From positions 1 through 44,173 of the forward strand of contig JAFSEB010000012.1 of assembly GCA_017435905.1 (NCBI GenBank): a stretch of DNA of 44,173 nucleotides. Reading direction: 5' to 3'. Positions within the stretch are counted from its first letter, which is position 1, and each line of letters opens with the position of its first letter. The DNA comes from Clostridia bacterium (GTDB lineage: Bacteria > Bacillota > Clostridia > Christensenellales > CAG-138). The notes under the pieces were generated by a model. The model was not told the DNA's origin and searched no databases. It saw nothing but the letters and a program-made list of their open reading frames with translations. This document shows, one piece after another, positions 33,467 to 42,148 of this stretch. The position numbers were made by a program, and so were the translations under genes.

Positions 33467-34846
33467 ATGAACCCCAAAGTAGATGCATGGCTCGATTCCC
33501 ATAAAGAAGAGATCATCCGCTCCCTGCAGGAGATCATCGCCATCCCCAGCGTGAAGGGCGAACCTGCCCCCAATGCCCCCTTTGGCAAGGAAGTGCGTGA
33601 TTCCCTTGATTACGCCCTCGGTCTTGCCGGGAAATTCGGCTTTGCCCCCACCGATATGGACGGCTACATCGGCTATGCGGATTTCGGCAAGGGTGAGGAT
33701 CTCGTGGGCGTGCTCTGCCACCTTGACGTGGTGCCTGCCGGCGTGGGCTGGAAATACCCTGCCTTCGGCGGCGAGATCCACGATGAAAGGATCTACGGCC
33801 GCGGCGCCCTCGATGATAAGGGCCCTGCCATCGCTGCCCTTTACGCCATGGCTGCCGTCAAGGAATGCGGTCTTGAACCCAAGCGCCGTGTGCGCCTCAT
33901 CCTCGGCTGCGATGAGGAAAGCGGCATGCAGTGCCTTGATTATTACTGCAAGCACGGCGAGATCCCCATGATGAGCTTCTCCCCCGATGCGGAATATCCC
34001 CTTGTCAACAGCGAAAAGCATAACTTCACCGCCTATTTCTCCATGCCCTACGCCTCCTCCATCCGTGTAGAGGCCGGCGAGCGCACCAACGTGGTGCCCG
34101 GCGAAGCCACCGCCATCGTGCCCCTGTCCCTGTCCCGTATCCTTCCCATCATGGAAGCATACATGGAAAAGAGCGATTTCGGCTGCGCCGCCGTGGCGGT
34201 GGATCCGGAAGCCACCAAGATCACCGTCAAGGGTCTCAACGCCCATGCCTCCCTGCCGGAACAGGGCCGCAACGCCCTTCTCGGCCTTCTCGACCTGCTC
34301 GACAAGCTGCCCCTGCCCGAAGCGGATGCCAAGGCGGTGGCGGATCTGCACGCCATCCTCGGCCTTTACTACAACGGTCAGCCCTTCGGCCTTGATAAGA
34401 CCGATGCTTCCGGCCGCCTCACCCACAACATCGGCGTGATGCGCTGGGGCGAAGAGGGCATCGAAAGCATGAGCATTGACATCCGTGCCCCCATCAGCAT
34501 GACCCGTGAGGATCTTGAGACCGGCCTGCAGAATAAGCTCTGCCCCATCGGCATGAAGATGCTCCGCTCCGGCTTCACCAAGGGCTACTGCCAGCCCCGT
34601 GACAGCGAGCTCGTCTCCAAGCTCCTTGATGTGTACTCCGCACGCACCGGCGAAAAGGCGGAGCCCCTCGCCATCGGCGGCGGCACCTATGCACGCCACC
34701 TGCCCAACGCCGTTGCCTTCGGCTGCGAGATCCCCGGCCACGAAGCCTTCGTGCATATGCCCGATGAGTATGTTTCCATCGAGGACCTGATGTTCAACGT
34801 CAAAGTTCTTGCGGATGCCATCATCGCCCTCAGCCTTGCGGAATAA
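33467..34846 (+). CDS. pepV: Dipeptidase PepV (M20 family, Xaa-His type)
   Basis: A 459-aa zinc dipeptidase of the M20A family. Metal and catalytic residues are visible: His85 and Asp87 in CHLDVVP, Asp116/117 in GRGALDDKGP, and the Glu pair 150-151 in CDEESG. A lid domain interrupts the catalytic domain, and a final His lies in GHEAFVHMPDE. It cleaves dipeptides in the cytoplasm. The ATG has AGGAGGTAACAT upstream. Single gene between its promoter and terminator. Confidence 0.93.
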   Translation: MNPKVDAWLDSHKEEIIRSLQEIIAIPSVKGEPAPNAPFGKEVRDSLDYALGLAGKFGFAPTDMDGYIGYADFGKGEDLVGVLCHLDVVPAGVGWKYPAFGGEIHDERIYGRGALDDKGPAIAALYAMAAVKECGLEPKRRVRLILGCDEESGMQCLDYYCKHGEIPMMSFSPDAEYPLVNSEKHNFTAYFSMPYASSIRVEAGERTNVVPGEATAIVPLSLSRILPIMEAYMEKSDFGCAAVAVDPEATKITVKGLNAHASLPEQGRNALLGLLDLLDKLPLPEADAKAVADLHAILGLYYNGQPFGLDKTDASGRLTHNIGVMRWGEEGIESMSIDIRAPISMTREDLETGLQNKLCPIGMKMLRSGFTKGYCQPRDSELVSKLLDVYSARTGEKAEPLAIGGGTYARHLPNAVAFGCEIPGHEAFVHMPDEYVSIEDLMFNVKVLADAIIALSLAE

Positions 34847-34858
34847 CAGCTTATGCAC

Positions 34859-34893
34859 AGCGCCCCTGCGGAAAACCGCAGGGGCGCTTTTTG
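34859..34893 (+). terminator. Terminator after pepV
   Basis: A 13-bp stem AGCGCCCCTGCGG/CCGCAGGGGCGCT with an AAAA loop, then TTTTTG. Confidence 0.9.
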
Positions 34894-34912
34894 TTTTCTT
34901 TTCCTTTTCGCT

Positions 34913-35404
34913 TTATGCCTTCCCAAGCCGCTTCTTCATGGTCTTTTCCACGGCGTTCAGGATGTTCTCATAGCCCGTGCAGCGGCAAAGGTGACCGGAA
35001 AGCAGCTTGCGAAGCTCATCCCTTGTGTATTCTTTGCCGGATTCAAGGATCTCCACCGCCGTCATGATAAAGCCCGGCGTGCAGAAGCCGCACTGTACCG
35101 CCGCCTCGTCCACAAAGGCCTGCTGGATGTCGCTGAGCTCGCCGTTCGGCCCAAGAAGCCCTTCCAAAGTGCGGATGTTCTTCCCGTCCGCCCAGATGGC
35201 AAGGTAAATGCAGGAGTTGAAGCACTCCCCGTCAATAAGCACGTTGCAGGCGCCGCATTCGCCAACCTCGCAGCCCTTCTTTACGGAATTGAGGCTGTAA
35301 TCGTTGCGAAGCATATCCGTCAGGGATGCACGCACGTCTATCATCTTTTCCACGGCACGGCCGTTGATGGTGCACCTTACAAGTTTATACTGCACTTCAT
35401 GCAT
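34913..35404 (-). CDS. Xanthine dehydrogenase-type [2Fe-2S] subunit
   Basis: A 163-aa iron-sulfur subunit of a molybdenum hydroxylase. The first [2Fe-2S] cluster uses the plant-ferredoxin pattern CEVGECGAC...C (about 45-65) and the second CGFC...CRC (about 105-140), as in XdhC/CoxS-type small subunits. It passes electrons from the molybdenum site to the FAD subunit. Start and the FAD-gene stop share TGATG, so the two are coupled. Last gene of the ade-xdh operon. Confidence 0.93.
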   Translation of the reverse strand: MHEVQYKLVRCTINGRAVEKMIDVRASLTDMLRNDYSLNSVKKGCEVGECGACNVLIDGECFNSCIYLAIWADGKNIRTLEGLLGPNGELSDIQQAFVDEAAVQCGFCTPGFIMTAVEILESGKEYTRDELRKLLSGHLCRCTGYENILNAVEKTMKKRLGKA

Positions 35405-36285
35405 CACATGTCACCTCCGCTCTGTCTGATGGCTTCCTTCAGCGCACGGCGTGCAAGCTCCTCCGCCAAATGCAGGCGGAATTCCTTTGTGGCACGCCAG
35501 CTGGTGCGCGGATTGATATCCGCAAGGGCTGCCTTTGCAAAGGCGTTCACCGTTTCCTCCGAAACAGGCTTTCCCTTTGCCGCCGCCTCCGCAGAGGGGG
35601 CACGCATGGGCACGGGGCCCGCCACGCCGTAGGCAAGGCGTGCATCAAGGATGGTCTTTTTATCCTCCGACAGCTTCACGTTTGCGCTGCAGCCGCAGGT
35701 GGCGATATCCATGGCGTTGCGCATGGCGTATTTGATGTAGTGCCCCTTGTAGCCCTCATAGCTTTCCTTTTTGATGAGGATGGCGGTCTCGATCTCACCG
35801 GGGCGAAGATCCACCTTGCCCGCCTTGATGTAAAACTCCCGGATGGGCACAAGGCGCTTGCCCTCTGCCCCTGTCAACTCCACAATGGCATCGTAGGCCA
35901 CAAGGGTGGAGCCGCTGTCGGCGCTGGTGACGCCGTTGCAGGTGTTGCCGCCGATGGTGCCGATGTTGCGGATCTGCGGTCCGCCCACCATATCCACCGC
36001 CTCGCCGAGCACATTCACATGCTGCTGAATGATGGGGTTTTTCGTGATGTGGGAGAAGCTCGTCAGTGAGCCGATGCGGATGGTGCCGTCCTCCTCCATG
36101 GTGATGCCCCGAAGCTCGTCAAGGCCGTAGATACTCACAAGGGTGGCACCTGCCAGCTTGCCCTCACGCATCTGAATGAGCACATCGCTGCCGCCGGCGA
36201 TAATTTTCGCCTCCGGATGCTGCAGCAGCAGCTCCGATGCATGGGCAACGCTTTTTGCTTCGTAAAGCGCTTTGATATCGTACAT
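35404..36285 (-). CDS. Xanthine dehydrogenase-type FAD subunit
   Basis: A 293-aa FAD-binding subunit (CoxM/XdhB type). IIAGGSDVLIQMREG (about 28-42) and GGPQIRNIGTIGGNTCNG (about 101-118) are the FAD-binding signatures, and the CO-dehydrogenase flavoprotein C-terminal domain follows. It lies between the molybdopterin and [2Fe-2S] subunits and should hand electrons to NAD+ or ferredoxin. It starts 17 nt after the large-subunit stop, with a GGGGGAAGG ribosome site. Confidence 0.93.
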   Translation of the reverse strand: MYDIKALYEAKSVAHASELLLQHPEAKIIAGGSDVLIQMREGKLAGATLVSIYGLDELRGITMEEDGTIRIGSLTSFSHITKNPIIQQHVNVLGEAVDMVGGPQIRNIGTIGGNTCNGVTSADSGSTLVAYDAIVELTGAEGKRLVPIREFYIKAGKVDLRPGEIETAILIKKESYEGYKGHYIKYAMRNAMDIATCGCSANVKLSEDKKTILDARLAYGVAGPVPMRAPSAEAAAKGKPVSEETVNAFAKAALADINPRTSWRATKEFRLHLAEELARRALKEAIRQSGGDM

Positions 36286-36302
36286 TTCCCTTCCCCCTTT
36301 CG

Positions 36303-38591
36303 TTAAATGAGCCCGGCCTCTTTGAAGGCTTCAAAGAGCACATGGGGCGTGATGGGCGCCCTGTCGATGCCCACGCCCGTGGCATTGAGGATGGCGTTGC
36401 GGATGGCCGGAGCGCCGGGGCAGGCAGGCGGTTCGCCGAGTGCCTTTGTGCCGTAGGCGCTGGTGGGCTCGTAATTTTCCACGAAGCCAACGCCAAGATC
36501 CGGGTGGTCCATCATGGTGGAAAGCTTGTAGTCAAGCAGGTTGTTGTTAAGGGGCTTTCCCGTCTTTTCGTCAAACAGCAGCTGCTCGCTCAGCCCGTAG
36601 CCGATGGCCATACTCATGCCGCCGTGCACCTGCGCCTCCGCAAGGGCGGGGTTGATGAGCCTGCCGCAGTCGTGCACGTTGACGATGTTGAGGAGCTTTA
36701 CCTTGCAAAGGGGAATATCCACCTCCACCTCCGCAAAGGAGCAGCCGAAGGAATAGGCGTTGGTCTTGATCTGGTAGGTGCTTTCCGCCGTGATGTGCTC
36801 GCTGTGGGTCAGGCTGTAGAAGGCTTCCTCCGCCAGCTCCGCAAGGGTCAAAAGCACCCTGCCGTCGTTCCTGCGGATGATCTTGCCATCCACGATGTCC
36901 ATTTCATAGGGCGCCATGCGTGCCATTTCGTAGGCGTATTTCAGGATGCGCTCCTTCATGATGAGGGCGGTCTGCTTGATGGCGAAGCCGCCCACATAGG
37001 TCTGCCTCGATGCATAGGCGCCAAGGCCGAAGGGCGTCACGTCCGTATCCTGCGAGGAGACCACATGCACATCCTCCACCCTGATGCCGAGGGTCTCCGC
37101 CGCCATCTGGGCAAAGGCGGTATCCGCACCCTGACCGATCTCCGTTTCGCCCATCTGCAGCTGGATGGAACCGTCCTGATTGAGCACCATGCGGCAGGAG
37201 GAGGATTCAAGGGAGATGGGCCACACGGCGGTGTTGTACCAGAAGATGGCCATGCCCACGCCCCTGCGCACGGGGCCCGTATCCTTGGCATATTCTTCGA
37301 GCTTGCGCTCGTAATCGATATATGCCATGCCCTTGTCGATGCACTGGTTCAGGGAATCGAAATAGTTTTCGTTTTTGCTGAAGCCGTCCACATAGCCCAC
37401 GGGCATCATGTTCTTTCTGCGGAAGGCAAGGGAATCCATATTGAGCGCCTTCGCCACATCCTCAATGTGGGCTTCGCCGGCAAACATGGCCTGCGGAATG
37501 CCGTAGCCGCGCATGGCGCCTGCCACGGGCTTGTTGGTAAAGACGCTGTAAGCATCGCACTCCACATGATCGCAGGGGTAAAGCTGGGGGAATGCGCCCA
37601 TGCCCTTGGCGGCAACGCCGTGGCCGTGGGAAGCGTAAGCGCCCTGGTTGGAGAAGCACTCCATTTTGCGTGCGGCAAAGGTGCCGTCCGGTCTGACCCA
37701 GGAGATGATGTGGGTGCGGATGGCGTGGCGCACACGGTTGGAAACGAAGGTCTCCTCACGGCTTACATCCAGCTTCACGCGCCTGCCGCCCACCTGCGTG
37801 CAAAGGTAGGCGCAAAGGGGCTCGTAAAGGGCGTCCTGCTTGTTGCCGAAGCCGCCGCCGATGTAGGGCTTGATGACCCTGACCTTGCCCCAGGGGATGC
37901 CGAGCGCCTGCCCGACCACACGGCGGACGATGTGGGGGATCTGCGTGGAGGATGTGACCACGATGCGCCCTGCCTCCATCTCCGCAAAGCAGATGTGGTT
38001 TTCAATGTGGCAGTGCTGCACAGTGGGGGTATCGTACCAGCCCTCCACCTTGATAAGGCCCTCTTCCTTGATGGCCTCCCGGTAATCGCCCTTATAGATG
38101 CTCGTATGGTTCAATATGTTGTTGGGGTATTCCTTATGAAGCTGCGGTGCGCCGTCCTTCATGGCCTCCACCGCATCGAGCACGATGGGATATTCCTCGT
38201 ATTCCACCTTGATGGCACGGACAGCCTGCGCCGCCGCCACCTCGTTTTCCGCCACAACGGCAGCCACATCGTCCCCGTAAAAGCGCACACGGCTCGTCAG
38301 CAGCAGCCTGTCTGCCACATCCTGGTGGTGCACATCGGTGGACCAGGGATGACCCGCCGTGGGGAATTTGTGCTGCGGCACATCGAAGCAGGTGACGATC
38401 TTCACCACGCCTTCGATCTTTTCCGCCTCGCTCACATCGATATGCTTCACCGTGCCGTTTGCCACGGTGGAATGCAGGATCCGTGCCACAAGTGCGTTTT
38501 TGTCGCAGATATCATCGGTATAGCGGGCACGCCCCGTTACTTTATCAAAGGCGTCCACACGCTTTACGCTTTTGCCTACTGTCTCGCCCAT
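36303..38591 (-). CDS. Xanthine dehydrogenase-type molybdopterin subunit
   Basis: A 762-aa large subunit of the xanthine oxidase family. It contains the a/b-hammerhead domain, molybdopterin-binding GGGFGNK, RGYGIPQ (the substrate-site Arg region) and GQGADTAFAQ. The catalytic Glu lies in KALGEPPACPGAP close to the C-terminus. The order ade > Mo subunit > FAD > Fe-S suggests hypoxanthine-to-xanthine oxidation. Related hydroxylases act on other purines or heterocycles, so the substrate is inferred. ATG at 38591 chosen: AAGGAGG 7 nt upstream. No XdhC-type maturation factor is encoded in the window. Confidence 0.92.
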   Translation of the reverse strand: MGETVGKSVKRVDAFDKVTGRARYTDDICDKNALVARILHSTVANGTVKHIDVSEAEKIEGVVKIVTCFDVPQHKFPTAGHPWSTDVHHQDVADRLLLTSRVRFYGDDVAAVVAENEVAAAQAVRAIKVEYEEYPIVLDAVEAMKDGAPQLHKEYPNNILNHTSIYKGDYREAIKEEGLIKVEGWYDTPTVQHCHIENHICFAEMEAGRIVVTSSTQIPHIVRRVVGQALGIPWGKVRVIKPYIGGGFGNKQDALYEPLCAYLCTQVGGRRVKLDVSREETFVSNRVRHAIRTHIISWVRPDGTFAARKMECFSNQGAYASHGHGVAAKGMGAFPQLYPCDHVECDAYSVFTNKPVAGAMRGYGIPQAMFAGEAHIEDVAKALNMDSLAFRRKNMMPVGYVDGFSKNENYFDSLNQCIDKGMAYIDYERKLEEYAKDTGPVRRGVGMAIFWYNTAVWPISLESSSCRMVLNQDGSIQLQMGETEIGQGADTAFAQMAAETLGIRVEDVHVVSSQDTDVTPFGLGAYASRQTYVGGFAIKQTALIMKERILKYAYEMARMAPYEMDIVDGKIIRRNDGRVLLTLAELAEEAFYSLTHSEHITAESTYQIKTNAYSFGCSFAEVEVDIPLCKVKLLNIVNVHDCGRLINPALAEAQVHGGMSMAIGYGLSEQLLFDEKTGKPLNNNLLDYKLSTMMDHPDLGVGFVENYEPTSAYGTKALGEPPACPGAPAIRNAILNATGVGIDRAPITPHVLFEAFKEAGLI

Positions 38592-38664
38592 GCATTTTCC
38601 TCCTTTTCCCGGCAGCATGGCCGTTTGTCCTGAATGGGTCTCGGTATCATGTTCCTTTTTAGTT

Positions 38665-40359
38665 TTAATATGGAATGAATTCCATCTTCGTCACGTCGAA
38701 AAGCCCTGCATCCGTCAGGCGGATCTCCGGGATCACCGGCAGCGCCAGGAAGGAAAGGGCGATAAGGGGATCCGTCCTTTCATCCGCCCCAAGGCTCTTT
38801 GCGGCATCAAGCAAGGCACGCTGCTGCTGCAGTACCTCTTCCACCGGGGCATCGGTCATCAATCCCGCAATGGGAAGTGCAAGGCGCACCAGCACGATGC
38901 CGCCGCTTGCAACGGCAAAGCCGCCGCCGCATTCCCGAAGCGCCGCAATGGCAAGAAGCATATCCCTGTCGTTGTCGCCTGCCACCACAAGGTTGTGGGA
39001 ATCGTGCGCCACCGTGGAGGCAATGGCGCCGTTTTTGATGTTGAGCCCCTCCACGATGCCAAGGCCAATATTGCCCGTGGCGTGGTGCCGCTCGATCACC
39101 GCCAGCTTCAAAAGCCCCTCCGCCGGCAGGAAGGCGCCGGTCTCATCCCGCTTCACGGTTCGCTCCGTGCGCTTTGTGATAAGCTGCTCCGGCACCATTT
39201 CAATGACGGGCATCCTTTCCTTTGCTTCAAGGCGCAGGGATGCTTCCGTAACGGGCGGCAGCTTCACGCTGTCGTAGACCTCCCTTGCAAGAATGGGCTT
39301 CGGGTATTCTTCATTGGGGTCGTACACCCTGCCGAAACGGGTGATGACCTTCTTGACCTTAAATTCCATCAGATCCTCAAACAGCACCATATCCGCCTTG
39401 TAACCCGGGGCGATGGCGCCCACGCCCCTGAGCCCGTAAGCCCTTGCGGCGTTGTAGGATGCCATCTTCACCGCCTTCACAGGGGGAATGCCGCACTCTA
39501 CCGCCAGCCTTGCGTTGCGGTTGATGTGTCCTTCCCGGTTGGTGGTCTCAATGTGCTTGTCATCGGTGCAGAACATGATGTTTTCCGTGGGCAGGTTTTC
39601 CTCTGCGATGCGGCGCAGTATCTCGTCGATGCCCTTTGCGGCGCTGCCGATGCGGATGAGCACCCGCATGCCGGTGCGGAGCTTTTCCTTCACCTCGTCA
39701 AAGTTGGAGCACTCATGGTCGGTGGAAGGCCCGGCGATGCGGTAGGCATTGAGCTCCCTGCCGCTCAAAAGGGGCGCATGGCCGTCGATGGGTTTGCCGT
39801 CGAAAAGGCGCAGCTTGTCGAGCATCTGCTGCGCACCGTTCACGGTGGAAACATAGTCCATCACCTCGCCGAGGCCGAGGATGCGGCTTTTGCGCAAAAA
39901 CGGCTCCATATCCTCCGCAAGGAGGGTGGCGCCGCTGTGCTCAAAGGGCGTTGCCGGCACGCAGGAGGGCATCATGAACAGCACCCTGAGCGGCAGCGCA
40001 TCCGTATATTTGTACATGGCACGAACACCTGCGGTGCCTGCCACGTTTGCGATCTCATGGGGATCGGCGATGATGGTGGTGGTGCCATGGGGCATGATCA
40101 CCTTCATGAAGGAAGGCGGCGTCACCATGGAGGATTCAATGTGTACATGGGCATCGATAAAGCCGGGCGTTAAGAACGCACCCTCGGCGTCTATTTCGTT
40201 TTCCGCACTGAATTCGCCCACGCCGATGATGGTGTCTTCACAAAGCGCTACATCCGCACGGATGATCTCTTCCGTGAACACATTCACCACGTTTGCGTTC
40301 TTGATCACAAGGGTGGCTTCGCCTTTCAGCGCCGCCCGGATCAGGTCCTGCTGTCTCAA
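38665..40359 (-). CDS. ade: Adenine deaminase
   Basis: A 564-aa amidohydrolase-superfamily enzyme converting adenine to hypoxanthine and ammonia. Metal ligands are in GFIDAHVHIESSM; the adenine deaminase features PHEIANVAGT, GAIAPGYKAD and a long C-terminal domain with AHDSHNLVVAGDND are all present. The TTG at 40359 is the likely start: AAAGGAGG lies 8 nt upstream and the resulting length fits the family. The 66 extra in-frame codons before it fall in the leader. First gene of the ade-xdh operon; the gap to the molybdopterin gene is 73 nt. Confidence 0.93.
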   Translation of the reverse strand: MRQQDLIRAALKGEATLVIKNANVVNVFTEEIIRADVALCEDTIIGVGEFSAENEIDAEGAFLTPGFIDAHVHIESSMVTPPSFMKVIMPHGTTTIIADPHEIANVAGTAGVRAMYKYTDALPLRVLFMMPSCVPATPFEHSGATLLAEDMEPFLRKSRILGLGEVMDYVSTVNGAQQMLDKLRLFDGKPIDGHAPLLSGRELNAYRIAGPSTDHECSNFDEVKEKLRTGMRVLIRIGSAAKGIDEILRRIAEENLPTENIMFCTDDKHIETTNREGHINRNARLAVECGIPPVKAVKMASYNAARAYGLRGVGAIAPGYKADMVLFEDLMEFKVKKVITRFGRVYDPNEEYPKPILAREVYDSVKLPPVTEASLRLEAKERMPVIEMVPEQLITKRTERTVKRDETGAFLPAEGLLKLAVIERHHATGNIGLGIVEGLNIKNGAIASTVAHDSHNLVVAGDNDRDMLLAIAALRECGGGFAVASGGIVLVRLALPIAGLMTDAPVEEVLQQQRALLDAAKSLGADERTDPLIALSFLALPVIPEIRLTDAGLFDVTKMEFIPY

Positions 40360-40528
40360 TATCCGCGCCTCCTTTTCGGTTTTTTTGTCGCCTTTGAAGG
40401 CAGCTCTCGCCGCCCCCGAAAATATGCAGTTTTTCGCAATCAGGTTCGTTTGTAATAATCGGTTCCTGTCAGATCGGGAAAATAGAAGATACAAAAAGTT
40501 TTTGCAGACAATAATTTCTGTTTGATGC

Positions 40529-40557
40529 AGTATACCACAATTATATGCGTTAAGCAA
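40529..40557 (-). promoter_or_regulatory. Promoter of the ade-xdh operon
   Basis: On the minus strand TTGCTT (40557-40552), 17-nt spacer, TATACT (40534-40529). It leaves a leader of about 160 nt before the TTG start. That leader holds a small GGCGGC/GCTGCC-type hairpin, and no riboswitch I recognise. Confidence 0.7.
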
Positions 40558-40602
40558 GGGAAACAGGCTTGCAAAATGCGTTTTTTTGCGTTATTCTTTT
40601 TT

Positions 40603-40608
40603 TATAAT
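40603..40608 (+). promoter_or_regulatory. -10 box of the hydantoinase-mocA-guaD operon
   Basis: A perfect TATAAT. The -35 region is only a T-run (near 40580-40586), so the promoter may be weak or need help. A start near 40615 would begin just before the riboswitch aptamer. Confidence 0.6.
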
Positions 40609-40619
40609 CCATCACACAA

Positions 40620-40693
40620 GCTCATATAATCCTGCGGATGCATCATGCAGGGCGCAGGAGTTTCTACGGGCCTCCCCATGGCCTGCTATGAGC
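40620..40693 (+). promoter_or_regulatory. Purine riboswitch aptamer, guanine class (C74 type)
   Basis: P1 is GCTCATA (40620-40626) with TATGAGC (40687-40693). J1/2 is TAATC (40627-40631). P2 is CTGCG/CGCAG (40632-40636, 40653-40657). The conserved core GTTTCTAC is at 40660-40667. P3 is CGGGCC/GGCCTG (40667-40672, 40680-40685). The specificity base equivalent to position 74 of the xpt riboswitch is C (40686), which pairs with guanine, hypoxanthine or xanthine and not adenine. L2 is 16 nt instead of 7 and contains a mini-stem TGCA/TGCA; its GGG could still pair with the CCCC of L3. It controls the purine-catabolic plus arm. Confidence 0.85.
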
Positions 40694-40711
40694 GCCATGG
40701 CCGCTTTTTTT
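40676..40711 (+). terminator. Riboswitch expression platform: terminator overlapping the aptamer
   Basis: CCATGGC (40676-40682) pairs with GCCATGG (40694-40700), or GAGCG (40690-40694) with CGCTT (40702-40706); seven T end at 40711. Either stem takes bases from L3/P3 or from the 3' strand of P1. The terminator and the ligand-bound aptamer therefore exclude each other, predicting transcription ON with ligand. Confidence 0.65.
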
Positions 40712-40783
40712 GCTGCGGCACAGGGCGCTTTTGTTGTTTTTTCTGTTTTTCATTTCTTCGTTCAAAAAAGGGAGGCGGTCTAC

Positions 40784-42148
40784 ACGGATATTCTCATTCA
40801 AAACGGCACAGTGGTCAACCATACGGGGCACGAAAAAGCGGATGTGCTCATCTCCGGCGGCCGCATCAAGGCGGTGGGCAAAAGCCTTGCCGCAGCGGAT
40901 GCAAAGGTCATCGATGCCATGGGCTGCTTCGTTTTTCCCGGCATGATCGACACCCATACCCACTTTGACCTTGATACCGGCAGCGCCGTCACGGCGGATG
41001 ATTTTATCACCGGCACGAAAGCCGCCCTCCTCGGCGGCACCACCACCGTGCTCGATTTCGCCACCCAGGAACGGGACGGCAGTTTGAAGGATGCCCTCCG
41101 CACATGGCACGAAAAAGCGCAGGGGTCAAGCTGCAACTACGGCTTCCACATGGCCATCGCCCGGTGGGATGCGGAAACGGAAGCGGAGCTGCCCGATATG
41201 ACGGCAGCAGGCGTCACTTCCTATAAGCTGTACATGGTCTACGATGCTCTCAAGGTGGATGACGGCGCCATCTACGCCGCCCTTCGTGCCGCAAAAAAGG
41301 AAGGTGCGCTCATCGGCGTGCACTGCGAAAACTGGGATGTGCTCCTAAGGCGCATCGGCGAGGTGCAGGCATCGGGCATCACGGGGCCGGAGGGGCACCC
41401 CCTTTCACGCCCTGCGGCGGTGGAAGCGGAAGCCGTTGCAAGGCTCATGCGCATTGCGGAGCTGGCGGAAGCGCCCGTTTCCGTGGTGCACCTTTCCACA
41501 GGGGAAGGGCTTTTGGAAGCACGCCGTGCAAGGGAACGGGGACAGAAGGTGTTCCTTGAAAGCTGTCCCCAGTATCTGCTGCTGACGGATGAAGCATACA
41601 AGGCGGAAGACGGGGAAAAATACGTGATGTCGCCGCCCCTTCGCAAAGCGGAAGATCAAGCCGCCCTGTGGGAAGCCCTTGCAGGCGGCGAGATCGACTT
41701 TATCGGCACGGATCACTGTTCTTTCACCATGGCGCAAAAGCGGGAATTCCGCAGCGATTTTAAAAAGATCCCCAACGGCGGCGCCGGCGTGCAGCACCGC
41801 CTGCAGCTTCTTTATACCTACGGCGTGGAAACGGGGCGCATCACACCGGAACAGCTCACGGAGCTTCTTTCCCACGGCGCCGCAAGACACTTCGGCATGG
41901 ATGACAGGGGCGTCATCGCCCCCGGTATGGCGGCGGATCTCGTTGTGTACGATCCCCTGCCCGAAAGCGTCATCACCGATACGAACACCGCCCACAACAC
42001 GGACAATTCCCCCTTTGCAGGGCTTGCCCTCAAGGGCGAGGTGAAACATGTGATCTTAAACGGCGAACATGCGGTGGAAAACGGCAGGCTCATCCTTTCG
42101 GGCAGCGGACGGTATGTGCACCGCACCGCCTCGGGGTGCTGCAAATGA
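40784..42148 (+). CDS. Hydantoinase/dihydropyrimidinase-family cyclic amidohydrolase, apparent ACG start
   Basis: A binuclear-zinc amidohydrolase of 454 aa. With the start at ACG 40784 the ligands fall where hydantoinases have them: His58 and His60 (DTHTHFD), carboxylated Lys148 (SYKLYM), His180 (HCEN), His236 (HLSTG) and the Asp of GTDHC. The N-terminus then reads xDILIQNGTVV, as in the family, and GGGAGG is 8 nt upstream; no ATG, GTG or TTG is in place. It may hydrolyse a cyclic amide in purine or pyrimidine breakdown, such as ring opening of xanthine or a hydantoin; the substrate is inferred. mocA overlaps its end by 4 nt. Confidence 0.88.
   Translation, partial: TDILIQNGTVVNHTGHEKADVLISGGRIKAVGKSLAAADAKVIDAMGCFVFPGMIDTHTHFDLDTGSAVTADDFITGTKAALLGGTTTVLDFATQERDGSLKDALRTWHEKAQGSSCNYGFHMAIARWDAETEAELPDMTAAGVTSYKLYMVYDALKVDDGAIYAALRAAKKEGALIGVHCENWDVLLRRIGEVQASGITGPEGHPLSRPAAVEAEAVARLMRIAELAEAPVSVVHLSTGEGLLEARRARERGQKVFLESCPQYLLLTDEAYKAEDGEKYVMSPPLRKAEDQAALWEALAGGEIDFIGTDHCSFTMAQKREFRSDFKKIPNGGAGVQHRLQLLYTYGVETGRITPEQLTELLSHGAARHFGMDDRGVIAPGMAADLVVYDPLPESVITDTNTAHNTDNSPFAGLALKGEVKHVILNGEHAVENGRLILSGSGRYVHRTASGCCK

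Noticed and set aside
40400..40470. AACCTGAT in the ade leader as part of a TPP riboswitch
   Set aside because: Only this short match is present; the other TPP core segments (CTGAGA, and the second arm) are missing.
40360..40557. 66-codon N-terminal extension of adenine deaminase
   Set aside because: It overlaps the promoter and leader, has no family similarity, and the TTG at 40359 has an ideal AAAGGAGG site.
40586..40783. N-terminal extension of the hydantoinase from an upstream ATG
   Set aside because: The stretch is the riboswitch, its terminator and a T-rich leader; homologues start at the xDILIQNG segment.
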